DNA of 64,000 nucleotides from Theocolax elegans (Eukaryota > Arthropoda > Insecta > Hymenoptera > Cerocephalidae): NCBI GenBank assembly GCA_026168455.1, contig CM047431.1:20324502-20388501 (forward strand). The letters run 5' to 3'. Below the pieces are notes generated by a model. It worked only from the letters and a program-made list of their open reading frames with translations, searched no databases and was not told the origin of the DNA. Shown here in pieces: positions 45,282-58,143 of the stretch (its first letter is position 1; every line of letters begins with the position of its first letter). Position numbers and translations under genes: made by a program.

Positions 45282-46354
45282 ACTTTTATATTTGTATGTA
45301 AGCATTCCAAAGCCCCGTAGCTTATAGGAATTAAATAATACCTCACGCGGATTCCAGCTAGTCTACACCGTGAGGAAGGATTACGAACTCCAGTAACACA
45401 TACGCACACGCACAAAATCACTGTCCCTGTCAGTGTTCCGCACAATAAACTATCCAGTCCATTCCTTGAGTTGAATCCTTGAATAGTCGGTTGAGATCCC
45501 GTCTTGAATCCTGTTCACTATGTCCTGGAGAAGATAATTGTATAAGGTAGAAGTTGAGGTAGTGTAGACAGCTCTTGACGGGTGCATAGAAGAAGTCAAG
45601 TGGTGCCCAACCTCTTCAAAGGAAGTGATGGTCCTCCGCTGTGTTGAGGAAAGCAGCAGGTTGTTAAAACCTAGTTGCAGATAAGGAGAAGGATAGGTAA
45701 AGTGCGGTTAGGATAGTACCTCCACAAGATATCAATATTGAAGAAAGAAACATTGTAATTAGTGCCATTACCTTGAATAATCTAGCTTGATGCATAAATA
45801 TGAATAAAGCAATGGGCTCAAGAACCGGGTGAGAAGGGATCAGCTGAGAAAATATCCGGTGCAGTGTTGATGCCGTCGTTCCCGTGTGCCACACCTGAAA
45901 CACATAAACAAACTCGGACGAACTTATATTAATAAAGATTTATTTATTATGGAACTAGTGTATTTTACCAATTGTTCACGTTGTTCCTGTTGACGAGGTT
46001 CCGGGTTAATAATATTCAGCAGTTGAGACGGTGCACGGGAGCAGAATTCTTCACTACACATAAACGATACGTGCGTCGGATCGACCGAGTCAAGCGAACG
46101 AGATCCAACTGTTGCGCGTGGCGCATGCGCGCCGACTCGCTGATCGGTTCAACACGACAAACTTGGTGATTTCGAGTCGGGCCGTCGAGCAATACAGTTT
46201 AAATCGCTAATTAGATTATTATCACCGAGAGTGGATATTTTATTGATTGTTTTTCGAGCTTCTGCAGGTGAGAACTTCTGCCTCGCTTTCCTGTTCCACC
46301 AACTTCCCATACAAGCTGTGTGATTGTGCGTGTGTGCGTGTGGTAATCGCGATT

Positions 46355-46393
<39 letters not shown>

Positions 46394-46554
46394 GCCGCGT
46401 GAATGCGGATGGCGACCGTGACTATTTTTTCGTTTTCGTTTATTGTATAATTATTTTATTAATATTAAATATTCCAGCTTCAAATGAAAAGTTTTGTTTT
46501 ATTAATGTATGGGAGCCGTTCACCCTGATCCCCAGTGAACGTGTTTTACAGCAT
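45282..46554. other. Unassigned, less AT-rich insert between satellite blocks
   Basis: No recognised gene. 45664-45903 (-) is a hydrophobic 79-codon frame without a family. Contains AATAAAG near 45934, GAGGTGAGA-like splice-donor context near 46265 and a (TA)n run at 46358-46390. The composition suggests LTR or leader sequence of a retroelement, but I could not define ends. Confidence 0.35.
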
Positions 46555-47960
46555 ATTTGCACTAATTATGGATTTTTTTTATGAAATACCGTGATTCTTA
46601 ACTTATTTTGAGATATTTGCATTATTTTTAATTAGTATAATTCTAAACTAATTTGCATTATCTAGGGTATATTATGGGAAAACCGGTATATTTTCATTGT
46701 TAACTGGATTATTGGGAAATCCGAGAATTTTTAAGTTCTTTCGGGATATTTGCACTAGTAATGGATTTTTGTAGGAATTTCTAGGATTCTTAAGCCATTT
46801 CGGAATATTTGAACTAATTACGGGATTTTTTGATAATTCTCGGCTATTTTCATTAATTGCGGGAATTTCAGGAATTATGGTAATTCTTAAGGTATTACAG
46901 GATATTTGAACTTATTACAGGTTTTCTGGAGAATTCTGGTAGTTCTAATATGTTATGGGATATTTGCATTTATCGTGGGATTTTTTTATAAAGTTCGGGG
47001 TTTCATAATCCTTTTTAGACTATTTATACTAATTATATGATTTTCTAGGAATTCTGGGATTATTGCACCTATTATAAGAATTTCAGGAATTCCGGGAATT
47101 CTTAAGGTATTTCGGGATATTTGAATTTATTACGAGATTGTGGTGAATTCCGGAATTTGTAAGGTTTTTGGGATATTTGCGCTTATTATGGCATTTTCTT
47201 AGGAATTTCGGGGGTTCATAACGAATTCCGGAATAATTAGCTAATTATATGAGATTATAAATATTCTGGAACATTTGCATTTTCGAGAATTCCAGGAATT
47301 TATAAGTCATTTAGGTTAATTTGCAGTTACTACAGGTTTTCCGAGAATTCCAGGAATTTTTGAATTATCTAGCGATATTTCATCTTATTATTGAATTTTT
47401 TCTAGTAAATTCGGGAATGGTTATGGTATGTCGGGTTATTTGTACTTTGGGATTTCTTCAGTTATTGTGGGATTCTTTTAGGAAATTTGGCGATTCTTAA
47501 GGGATTTGTGGATATGTAATATATTATGCCATATTATGGAAATGCTGGGATAATTGCAGTAATAAGGGGATTTTTGCGCTTATTATGGCATTTTCTTAGG
47601 AATTTCGGGAATTCATATACTGTTATTATTATAATTACAGTAGTTTTAGGAATACTGTGATGTTTGCATTAATTTCGGGATTTTTCGGTATTTCTAGGTT
47701 ATTTGCTCTTACTGCAAGTTTTTCGAAAATTCTGGGGATATCTGAGGTACTTTGTGATTTTTGTACTAATTATGTGATTTTATATTCTGGTATTGTTGCA
47801 CCTATTACGGTATTTTTCGGGATTTTCAGGATATTTTAAGGTATTTTGTTATATTTGCACTTATTATAGCATTTTATTCAGAACATTCGAGTATTCCTAC
47901 AGCATTTCGGAAATTTGAACTAATTATCGATCTTTTAGGAGTTTCTCGCTATTTGCATTT
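46555..47960. repeat. Degenerate ~60-bp satellite, right block
   Basis: Same word set as 41990-42435, roughly 23 units, for example GGGATATTTGCACTAGTAAT near 46747 and CGGAATATTTGAACTAATTA near 46800. Some units are truncated. Confidence 0.75.
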
Positions 47961-48501
47961 TTTGTTGAAAATTTAACGCGTTTTCTTTATTTCTTTGTTT
48001 CTATTATTTCAATAACAAATTCGTCTGGAAAATTGAATTATTTCATTTTTATCAAAAAGAAAATAGATTCAGAGTATCGACACAAATTTTCTCAGAGCAT
48101 TACAAGTTTACTTATAAATAGCTGAAACAAATAATGTACTCTCTTACTTTGAAAGTTCATACGATAAACTCTAATATGAAAATCTTATATAAGTACGTGT
48201 TATATAATATTTTCAATTCTAATAAACAATTATTTTATTTTTTTTATGTATCTCTATGTTTTCAATTATTTATAGTTAAATAATAAATTATACACAAAAT
48301 TTACACTTTTATTTTAAAAATTTCATTGAAATATCAGATTAATTATTTAAAAATCACTATTAAATTATTAAAAATAAATACTTAAAATCTTCTTAACCTA
48401 TAAATGTTTAGAAACATATATTATTATGTATATTTTAACAAGCTAAAGATTTTTTTTTATATCATGTAAATATATTTTATTATAACTACTTATATATATA
48501 T
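47961..48501. other. AT-rich spacer, no gene seen
   Basis: Low-complexity A/T sequence without structure I can support. Confidence 0.6.
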
Positions 48502-49506
48502 TGTAATGGTAAGTGATATTCACTCACCATTATACGAATTCGGTAGGCAAACACGAGTGCTATATATAGATATAGATATAGCCAACGACTCGAACGGCCG
48601 ATGCCCGCGCAACGAAAATCGGCAATGTAGGAGAGAGCGTTCGCGCGCGCAGGACTACCGGTATGATAGAGAGATCGCGACGACACGTGTGTCTAAACGT
48701 CCCGGTTTGTGTAGTTGTTTATTCACGAGTTTTTTCGTGTGGTTTTTTTTAGCTTAATGTACGCACGATGCGGATTGATCGACGGTCGAGGTACTATCCC
48801 GCCGACATATCAATCGTAAGCGATAGAGAGAAACAAAGAAAGCTGTCCATTCTTGGTGGTTTCTCTGCGATTCGAGGATAATTAAAAGTAAGTGGTACCA
48901 CTTTTCGCGCAAGCGATAATTATCGCATATTAATTAGTTATTAACGTGATCGTTCGTATCTTTTTAAGAGAATTAGTTCGCGTACCCCTTTCCTCTCTCG
49001 CGTTGAGCCGACGGTTACGACTCAACCTTCGTGCGTGCGTCGACCTCAAACGTTAATTGTTTTGTTTTAGTACATATCATATTTCATATAATAAATCTGA
49101 TTATATTTAATTTCATCTCAAGTCGTGTTAATTCGTATATTTATAACCGTCGCATATAGTTTTTCCTCCGTTATCCTAAGAGTCATATAAATATTCGGAC
49201 TCTCGCGAACTCACCTATAATTTTCTTTCCGCGGTCCATTGCAGGAAAGATTATCATTTTTACCTGTCGTTGTTGGAAATCGAAGTACGATTTCCAAACA
49301 ACTTTAACGGCAAGTATGCGGACAGGTAACCGCAGCCGCTACGCGGGAAATATTTGTAAACATTATATATATAGTTATATATTTTGTTTAATCATGGAGT
49401 ACAAGATACCTAATCGGCGATACTAGTCAGGTTTGTACGCCATAAACTATATGGTTATAAGACGGGCAACTCGATAATTTTTCCCCTGGGCAAGCACACT
49501 GTTACA
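48502..49506 (+). mobile_element. Solo LTR, family 2 (about 1,005 bp)
   Basis: TGTAATGG... ends CTGTTACA between TA-rich flanks. The start is a hairpin (AATGGTAAGTGA/TCACTCACCATT with mismatches). Near the 3' end a 10-bp stem TTGGAAATCG/CGATTTCCAA (near 49273-49297) sits inside an outer ACCTGTC/GACAGGT pair (near 49262 and 49320). TATATATAG near 48571 and AATAAA near 49092. No internal region remains. Confidence 0.7.
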
Positions 49507-49539
49507 ATATATATATATATATATATAGTTAATTCTATG

Positions 49540-49582
<43 letters not shown>
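49507..49582. repeat. (TA)n microsatellite
   Basis: Two TA runs separated by a short unique spacer. Confidence 0.95.
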
Positions 49583-49585
<3 letters not shown>

Positions 49586-50393
49586 TTTAATCTAATACTT
49601 TATTTTTATGTATATTTTTCTATTTAGTTTATAAAATCCAGGCTTAAGTTTAAAGAAAATACAGTGAATTTTTAATAACTTTTTACAAAATAATTAACCA
49701 TTAAAACAACTTCATTTCTCGTTCAATTTAAAAACGTTAAAAAAAATTAATTTTAATCCATTTTCCACTATAATTAAGATGACTTACTTAGGACTATTTT
49801 AACAATATCAGAGTACTTTTTGCAATATAGTAAAGCAATAACATAAATAAATTTTATAAATTTTTTCTATTATAACAAAAAGGAGAAATGAGGGGAAAAA
49901 TCGAGAAAAACTTATAGAAAACCACGTTTTCTTTTACCACCATACCTGGCGAGCCCTAATCTCAGTTTCTGTATATAAGGACGGAGAAACTCGAGAAACA
50001 CTCGAGGTTGATTTGTCTGTTGTCCATAGGCAGAGACGATCGCCACTTTTTCGTTGTCTCCCGTAAGAACAATACCTAACCTGTTTTTTTTTACTTAGAA
50101 TTTTTCCTAGTGGATGTGCCTTAGTTCTGCACTCCCATCCAAGACAACCTTAATTCACTGATTGTTTCTCTCATGAAATTAGGAGCTATCGATCTGCTCG
50201 ATTTTAAGTTAGAAACAAATTGACGTGAAAACTTAAATTATTCAACAAGTTGCTTTTGATCTGCAATTTGGAAAAATAGTATAAGTTATTCCGTTTTAGT
50301 TACACACGACTTGGTGAAATTCTCGGTTACATCTCTCCTTCCCAGTACAAATTAATTATACATTATATTATTATTTGTTTTTTAAAGAGTTTG

Positions 50394-50427
<34 letters not shown>
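49583..50427. other. No gene seen; TATA-box-like site near 49973
   Basis: TGTATATAAGGACGG followed by a CTCGAG/CTCGAG pair and a less AT-rich stretch could be a core promoter of a lost element or gene. No reading frame supports it. Ends in a (TA)n run at 50399-50427. Confidence 0.3.
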
Positions 50428-50429
<2 letters not shown>

Positions 50430-50704
50430 GGTATTCCACGTGAAGTGGTCCGATCAAAATTTTAAAATGCACCAAATTTTGGGTACACTTTGCAAATGTT
50501 TTTCAGAATACAGAAAAAAATTTTTAGGTACTGGAATCTATTTGCTCAAAAGTGAATTCTAACCTCAAAAAGTGAATTTTTCCATATTTTTTTCAACACC
50601 AGCTGGGTTGACCGCTATATAACTCAAAATCTATCAACTTTTACTATATAATATTATACTAGCAACAGATACCTCGCTCGCTAACGCTCACTCGGTTGTA
50701 TTTT

Positions 50705-52079
50705 GATCGTGCTTATTTTAGATGAGTATATGTAAAATAGTTACACAGCCTTTTTTCTTTAAAGTTAAATGTGACATTTTTATGTTCATTTTTTAAATGA
50801 AAAACATTACATTTTTTAAATAATTAGTAAACCAATTGGGTTTATCAAGGCAGAAATTGCATTTTTATAGATAAACCAAATTCGCTGTGTAAAGTTGAAG
50901 TTTATATGCATATAAATTTAAATTTTCTTGGATTAAAGCCCTTCGACAACTTTTATCCTGCAAGGAGTTTTTTGTATTTGTACCTGTTTTAAGCCTATTT
51001 TTGATAATATTTTAATATTTTACTTAATGAATGTGTTAAAAATGATCAAAAAAGAATATTTTTTATAATATATTTTATAAACATGACATTTCACGTAATA
51101 TTTTATAAAAATTACAAAAATATTTTTATAACCGTACTCTACCCTTAATACCAACAATGATAATTTGCGCATTGTGAAGAGGATTATGGTATAATTAATG
51201 TGGTGACTGAGATGTCGTTTTTGTAAAAAAAAATTGAGAAATAAACAAAATATGATAGTTAACTACCAAAGTTTTAAAATTAATCAAAATTTCTTTAAAA
51301 TTACATGTAACTACTATTGTACAGACGATTGAAAAGAGTGTGAGAACTCGATATATTTTGTGTCGACTTTCCAATATTTTGGTTTTTTAAAAGAGGTTAT
51401 AGAGTAAAAAAAACATCAAAGACAGAACTGAAAATAAAGTTCAACTGAAAACTTGATCATCTAATGACTATCAATTATTTCGTGACATTCAAAGAATCCG
51501 TCAAATGTCAATCATTCGTGAGATTTCGACTCCATTTTCATCATTATTGCCTTTATAGTATATGAGCGGGCAATCGTTTCAAAAAGGCATCTCGAATCTT
51601 GATCTCGCGTAGACGAGTTGAAAAGATGTGAGAACTCCATATGTTTTGTGTCGACTTTCCAATGTTTTCGTTTTATTTGATAATTTTAAATAACTATTTA
51701 TACATTATTGGATGAGAGTTAGGCTCTTGGATAGTGTATTTGATGAAAACCTGATGTCGTTTCTGCAGACCAAGACATGTTGAACTGAAGTCATTTAGAT
51801 TTTTCGAATAATCCGTAAAATCCGTAAAATATATTTATGCTTCCAGCGTTAGCCAACATATGAATATTGTATTCGACTTTTACGGCGAGGATGTGCTGGT
51901 AAGGTATACATTTCAAGAATCATATATTTTTTCAATGCATGATTTATTTAATAGTAACATAATAAGGGCTCTGTAACAGTGTAAGTTAAGGAAAGAAAAG
52001 TATACTGTTAAATTTTGACGCTAATAATCATAGAATTAAATACAGAAAGAAAATAAATATGACAAAGAGTAAAAAATAA

Positions 52080-52114
<35 letters not shown>

Positions 52115-53149
52115 TATATATATTGTGTCTGTGTAAAAATAATCATTATAGGTTATTATAAAGAAGGTGTGTGTGCGTGTGTTCAGGAAGAAAGTGAAAT
52201 ATGTCCATATATTTAATATATTTAAAATGCACACACATAAAATAATTTCCATTTGGGGGTATCGTAATTTTAAATAAATTGATGTAATATAATTTGTTTA
52301 CAGAATACATAAAATATAAGCATGTTATATACTCTCATAAATTATATTTTTCTTTAATGGCGGTGGTAACATTTTTTATAAAGTGGTATATAATACTGTC
52401 GTTGTGTTATATATGGTTTTAATTTGTATGTGAATGTAGTATTATTTCAAAGTGATGGTTTTTATAATGCATATTTAAAAATTTTGGTATTTAATAGAAT
52501 CTGTATAGTAATTGTTATTATAAAATTGAGTGTTATGAAAATCATTTTTTACGCACGTTGGGTGAGTGATTGTATCTAAATGGCGGCTCTGTCGAAATAT
52601 TTTATACATGATATATGCAAATATAATTCTAATTGTAAAATTTTAACAAATTTAAGTTTTTAAATAATAATTTTAAATACCTGTTTATACGTTATTATAA
52701 GAATTAAACTTTCGGTCGTTGTATTTTGGGAAACTCTGATTCTTTTTTGAAGTCTGTAAGTTTTGTCGAACGGCAGGCTATTATCAATTATTTTGCATAT
52801 TTATTTTAATGATTCAGTAGTAGTAATATTTCAATGGATTTTTCTTATATTTCATTTTTTTTATTTATTATAACTAATGTAATGATTTGTCATTTACAAT
52901 ATGATATGTTGCAGCCGATTTTCAATTGTATTTTAATGATTTTCAGCGCAAACAATTATTAATTATTTTGCATATTCACTTTAATCATTCAATAGTTGTA
53001 ATATTTTAATGTTTTTTTTCATACTTCCATTTTTATTTATTTATAAAATTTATATAAAATGTGTATAAATTTTCGTCTACACATTTACAATACTTTTTTA
53101 AACACTATATTGTTAGTGTAAATTTTGTGTTTATTTTTTAATGTATCAT
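50705..53149 (-). other. Helitron 3' non-coding region
   Basis: About 2.4 kb without genes. Contains two pairs of direct repeats: about 51322-51385 with 51606-51672 (shared TTTTGTGTCGACTTTCCAAT) and about 52760-52860 with 52945-53045 (shared ATTATTTTGCATATT). (TA)n at 52081-52123. A 74-codon frame over the TA run is noise. Confidence 0.6.
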
Positions 53150-55056
53150 TTTCTATTTTTGCATTGTTTAACAGTAATATTTTTAAATTTTTTCTACTTT
53201 TAGCTCTTGAAAGAGCTACGTATAATTGACCATGGCTAAAAATTGGAGATGGTAAATAGATACCAACTTGTTTGTATGACTGTCCTTGTGATTTGTCATA
53301 TTGTGAACAGTCATTGCAAAACCTAATCGAATGGGAAATTGTTTTCTGCGCATGTTGAATGGTATATCTTCTTTAGATGGTGACAAAGTGATTCTTGGTA
53401 TTAAAACTAATTTTCCAATTTTTTTCCGCTTATAATTTCTGCTTTAATTAAATGTTTCATAAGTTTTGTTACTAATAATCTTGTTCCATTACAAAGACCT
53501 TCATTCACATTTAAATTTCTTAGAAGAATTACTATTGCACCTACTTTTAATTGTAATTTATGTAGAGGAAGTCCATTAGGTGTAAGGGAATTAAGAAATT
53601 CTGTAGGTAACATGACATCTAAGTTTTCTCCATTATCATCTTTTGCTGTATCTACACTTAAGTATTCAATCATTTGCCCTTCCATTATAGCCAAAATTTT
53701 ATTATTTATTTCAATTACGTCGTTGTTGGTGAAGGCTAATATAACTTTATCATTTAAATCTTTATCATTTATTTTTATTTCGTTTCCAAAAATTTCTGCA
53801 ATGATATCATTTTCTTTTGTTATTAAATCAAGAGGGATTTCAAGCAGTTCATTTTCTTCTTCATACATATTTAAACGTTTACCTTCACCTACATTTAATA
53901 ACCATTGTCTAAAATAATTGTCATTATCTGTCACTCGAAGATTTTCATTTAGTGTCATACGTATAAAATTCGACCATAAGTAACTGTTTTTAACTGAATT
54001 TTCAATAACTTCAGTACGACTACTATGTCGTATAACTGGTAATGTTTGCCTAAAATCGCCTGAAACAACCAACATTTTGCCATTAAATATTTTTTTATTA
54101 TTACATATATTTTGAAATAAGCGATTGACTGCTTCAAAAGCATATTTTGATGTCATAGATATTTCATCCCATATTATAATTTGAACTTCTTTTAAATTTT
54201 TACCATCTATTGAATTAGATTTAATATTACATATAGTACATTCTGTGATATTAAGTGGTAGTTTAAATGTTGTGTGTACTGTTTTCCCGTTATGTAATAA
54301 ATTTGCTGCAATCCCTGTCCAAGCAACACATAAAAATGAAATGTTTGAGAATTTAAGATAGTCTATTAGAACATTAAGTAAACAGCTTTTCCCACTTCCT
54401 CCTGGTCCATCAATAAAAAAACTTTTTTTGTCTTCAACTTTTAAATGTTGCACGATAGTATCAAAAATGTCTTTGTTATGATTTTTTAAAGAATTTACTT
54501 TGACGTTTATTTCAGTAAATGTGCAACTTTTGTTATGTGTTGTTGATTTATCAGCATAATCTTCTATAAATGTAGATATAACGGGTAAATTAAAATTATT
54601 TAAAGAATATCCATTCAATTGTAGGTTCTTATCAATAATGTTTAATGCTAGGTTTTCATCAGCATTTTGTTCATATTTTGGGTGGTAAAAAAAGTGTTTC
54701 TATTTTTCGTACAAATCTCTTGCATTAATAGGATTGTGAAAAATACAAATATATGCAAATAATTCACAAAGAGCAGTAGGAAAGTGTAATTGTGTTGCTT
54801 CTTCCAAACATCTGTCCCATTCTTTATCTTCATTAACCAAATGTCTAGCTATAGAAGCTTCATAAAATGTAGAATAAATTATATCATCAACAGTACGTAA
54901 ATCCTGAAATGATGATACTCCTTTGACATGTAAAAGTAATAATGTTATAAAATATCGTTTTCGATCCTTTGGATTCACTAAATACATTCTGCTTAATACA
55001 GGATTTTTTGTTTTTTTTTCTTTTATTCCATGTTTTTGAATTATTATCAAATACAT
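53150..55056 (-). pseudogene. Helitron PIF1-like helicase domain
   Basis: Unwinds DNA during rolling-circle transposition. 55056-54700: conserved pre-helicase block (FQDLRTVDDIIYSTFYEASI, HFPTALCELFAYI). 54618-53407: 403 codons with Walker A FFIDGPGGSGKS near residue 72, Walker B IIWDEISM near 150, LVVSGDFRQTLPVI near 183 and the GAIVILLRNLNVNEGLCNGT block near 370. Past the stop at 53407 the protein continues ([25 protein letters not shown]), then shifts frame to a FSHGQLY-type end near 53210, so the last motif is reached only after a frameshift. Confidence 0.9.
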
Positions 55057-57836
55057 AATTTAATGGTATTTCGAAATATAAATAATTTCGTGCATCAAAA
55101 TCGATTTGATTTAATTTTAAGTATGCTGTTAATGTCGTTTCTACATTTTTTTTTAAATTTCTGTTTCTTTTCCTTCTTTAAAATACACTTCTTGTTCATC
55201 TTCATTGTGAATAGCTAATCTTATTATGGTATGTGAAAGTTCGTGTAGAGGGTAGTCTAATAATATTATATTCATTGCTTTCAATATCTTCATCATGAGT
55301 TAAATTAGAACTATCTTTTGATCTGATACCTGTGTCACGTATTTCTATGTTCGCACAGTCATGTCCTTTATAACACTATTTAAATAAGTATTTTATACAT
55401 TGGACTGTTGAGCATACTTCGACATTAATGTGACAATTAAATTTTAACAATAAATAAGGATTATACGAAACAACAAACCGATTATCAGCTATTCTATTGT
55501 GGTATTTACCTTTATAATTGATTTTTTTATATCATTTCTTCTTATATATAATGGATATCCTGATGAATTAAAAGTTGTTTTGTTATTAAATTTTTTTGGA
55601 AAATTTTTCGTACATTTTTTTGTGTCTTTACTCATGCAAGGTGAACTCATGTTTTGCTCTCCACAGGGTCCATGAATCATAAACTGTTTTACAATATTAT
55701 ACAACCGTGGATAGATATTTTCGTTTGGAATTTCTGCGTTAATGAGTTCATCTACTTTTTCGGGAGTATTAATGTTATAATTTTTATCTAAAAATTATAG
55801 CATATGCATGTGAGGAAGTCCACGTTTTTGAAATTCGATAACATAAGTGTAGGCGATACAATTTCCTAAAACACCTTGCTGAATTACCAATTCTTTAAAT
55901 TCTTTTATTTTTTTATGAAATACCTTAAATACTAAATCTGGTCTATCAATTACAGTTTCATATTTTTTTAAATGTTCAGTTATTTCTTTTCAGTTTGGAT
56001 TACATGTCATTGTTATAAATAAGTCAGGTTTTCCGTAACGATTTACTATACTCATTGAGTCAATGTAATTTTGTTTTAGGAATCTTGAACTTCCAACAAA
56101 ATTTGATGGCAAAATAAACATTTTTCCAATTTTTATATTTTCAGATTCTTTCTTCTTGTGTAAATAATCCATTACGCCTTTATAATAATCGCTTCTTAAA
56201 ATATCTTGGTTTTTCTTTACAAAATATAATCTTGATTGTTCAACTTTTACAAATGCATCAATTGTAAACTGTTGAGAAATCTTTCCCATATTAAGGTATG
56301 GATTAAATCCATTTCTCATAGAAAGTCTGTAATTGTAAAATTGCAAACATGAAATATTGTTTTTCTTATATTTGCATTTCATATTAGGCATCCATCCATA
56401 TCCTCCATTTGGATAAAGAAGTGGGTATGTCATTGGATCAGTGTGTTTACTTATTAAAGGAATACTAATTGGATTGTCATATTTTGAATATATAACTATA
56501 TCCCGCTCTCAAGTAGGCAGTCCATTTTTTCCTACAAATACCATTGCAACTTCATTACAAGTAGCTTCATTATATATATATTTTTATCTAATTTTTCTTC
56601 TAATATTCTAATTTTTCTTTTTCTACCTCATACATCATTTTATAAGCTTTAGCATAAGGATTAACATTTCTAATTAAGCTATCTAATTTACTTGACAATT
56701 CTAATTTTGTATCTAAATTATTTTTAAAACTTTTTCTTTCAGCTGCAGCTAATTCATTATCTAGAACATACAATTGCCCATATTTTCGAGCTTCATTTTC
56801 ATTTAAGATTCAGATAACTTATCAAAATTAGCTCCAAAGCTTGCAAAAGCTAACGCATTATTATATAGCCGAATATTTTTGCGAAAATTAATACTATCTT
56901 CCGATATTCCTGTAGCTAATTGCTTTAATTCTTCAGGATAGGGAAGCATTTTCGGTAAGTCTACGTTTCCTTTGTGACAACAATTAGAAAATTCTTTACC
57001 TAGTGTATATTCAAAAACAAAATGTTTAGTATTACAATGTTTACAAGTTTCAGACATATAACCTAAATTGTTTTCAATAATTATTTTTTCATCAAAATCT
57101 ACATTTGCTATTCGACCTATTATTTTGGATTTACTTACTAATTTTACATTTTGTTCATTTTTAATTAAAATACGTTTATTTAATTCTTTATAATTTATAC
57201 CTTTTTAGGTATTAATTGGTTTATCATATACGTTAAAAAATTTTCCTTCATCAATTTTTAATTTTTTAAGCAATATGATTGGTATTTCCATGTCTTTGTC
57301 ATTTTTCATACATATGCGTCTTTTTAAATTTTTTTGTAAATGGTTTTATACTAATTTATCGATATCATTTTTTCTACTTTCGTTTAATATTTTTCCATTT
57401 AATTTTTTCTTTTGATTTTTTTTACATTGATCAGTATTTTCATTATAATAAATATGTTGTTTTTGTAATGCTTCTTTTTCTCGTTCATTTTTTATTTCGT
57501 CACTATTTATTTTTTGTCTTTTCATCATGGTTTGCTGTTTTCTCTTTATTTTTTTTTCTTCTATTTTGCCGTCATTACTATTTTTACTTTTTAAATAAGC
57601 TTCTTTTTTTCGTAATGCTTCTTTTTCTCGTTCATTTTTTATTTCGTCACCATTCATTTTTTGTCTTTTCATCATGGTTTGCTGTTTCCTCTTTATTTTT
57701 TTTTTTCTATTTTGCCGTCGTTGCTATTTTTATTATTTACATAAGCTTCTTTTTTCGTAATGCTTCTTTTTCTCGTTCATTTTTTATTTCGTCACTATTT
57801 ATTTTTGTCTTTTCATCATGGTTTGCTGTTTTCTCT
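55057..57836 (-). pseudogene. Helitron Rep (HUH) domain and N-terminus, broken
   Basis: 57836-57346: charged tandem repeats. 57057-56803: Cys/His block (CKHCNTKHFVFEY, FSNCCHKG) usual at the N-terminus of animal Helitron proteins. 56433-55990: Helitron-like N domain (YPLLYPNGGYGWMP, VGSSRFLKQNYIDSMSIVN, GKPDLFITMTCNPN). 55812-55804: HUH motif in GLPHMHM. Near 55390: the nicking-Tyr region KYLFK-stop-CYKGHD. Stops: TGA at 55990-55992 where Trp is usual, TAA at 55795-55797 right after HUH, TAG at 55377-55379 where the second Tyr is expected. Without these repairs it cannot nick DNA. Confidence 0.9.
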
Positions 57837-58010
57837 TTATTTTTTTTCTTCTATTTTGCCGTCATTATTATCTTTACTCCTCATATAAGCTTCTTTTTTA
57901 TGCAACGCTTCTTTTTCTCGTTCATTTTTTATATCGATACAGCTAATTGTTTGCCTTTTTATCATAGTTTGCTGTTTTATTTTTAGCTGTTTTATTTCTA
58001 TATCATTAAA
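57346..58010 (-). repeat. Tandem ~50-residue charged repeats in Helitron coding region
   Basis: About four copies of a unit with KIKQQTMMKRQK, DEIKNEREKEALHKKEAY and NDGKIEEKK (about 150 bases each). One copy is frameshifted near 57700-57830. Spans the end of a 95-codon frame (58124-57837) and the 109-codon frame 57675-57346. Confidence 0.8.
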
Positions 58011-58143
58011 TTGTTTATTTTTATTTTTTTGATAAAATGAACTATAAGTTGGTATTTCATAGTCTATTTCCATTGGGGTAATAGAATCAACGGAAATGAT
58101 TTTATCTTTATTATATAAATTCATTATTGTTTGTTGTTCAGAA

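Noticed and set aside
45664..45903. Hydrophobic 79-codon frame as a receptor fragment
   Set aside because: No motif or exon structure supports it.
41990..47960. CRISPR-like spaced repeats
   Set aside because: Units are diverged and contiguous without unique spacers, and the DNA is of an animal; it is a satellite.
52028..52252. Tyr/Ile-rich frame of 74 codons
   Set aside because: Produced by a (TA)n microsatellite.
57279..57986. 235-codon open frame on the plus strand, Phe/Leu-rich, membrane-like
   Set aside because: It is the antisense of the Lys/Glu repeat region of the Helitron; the hydrophobic look comes from reading AAA/GAA codons backwards.
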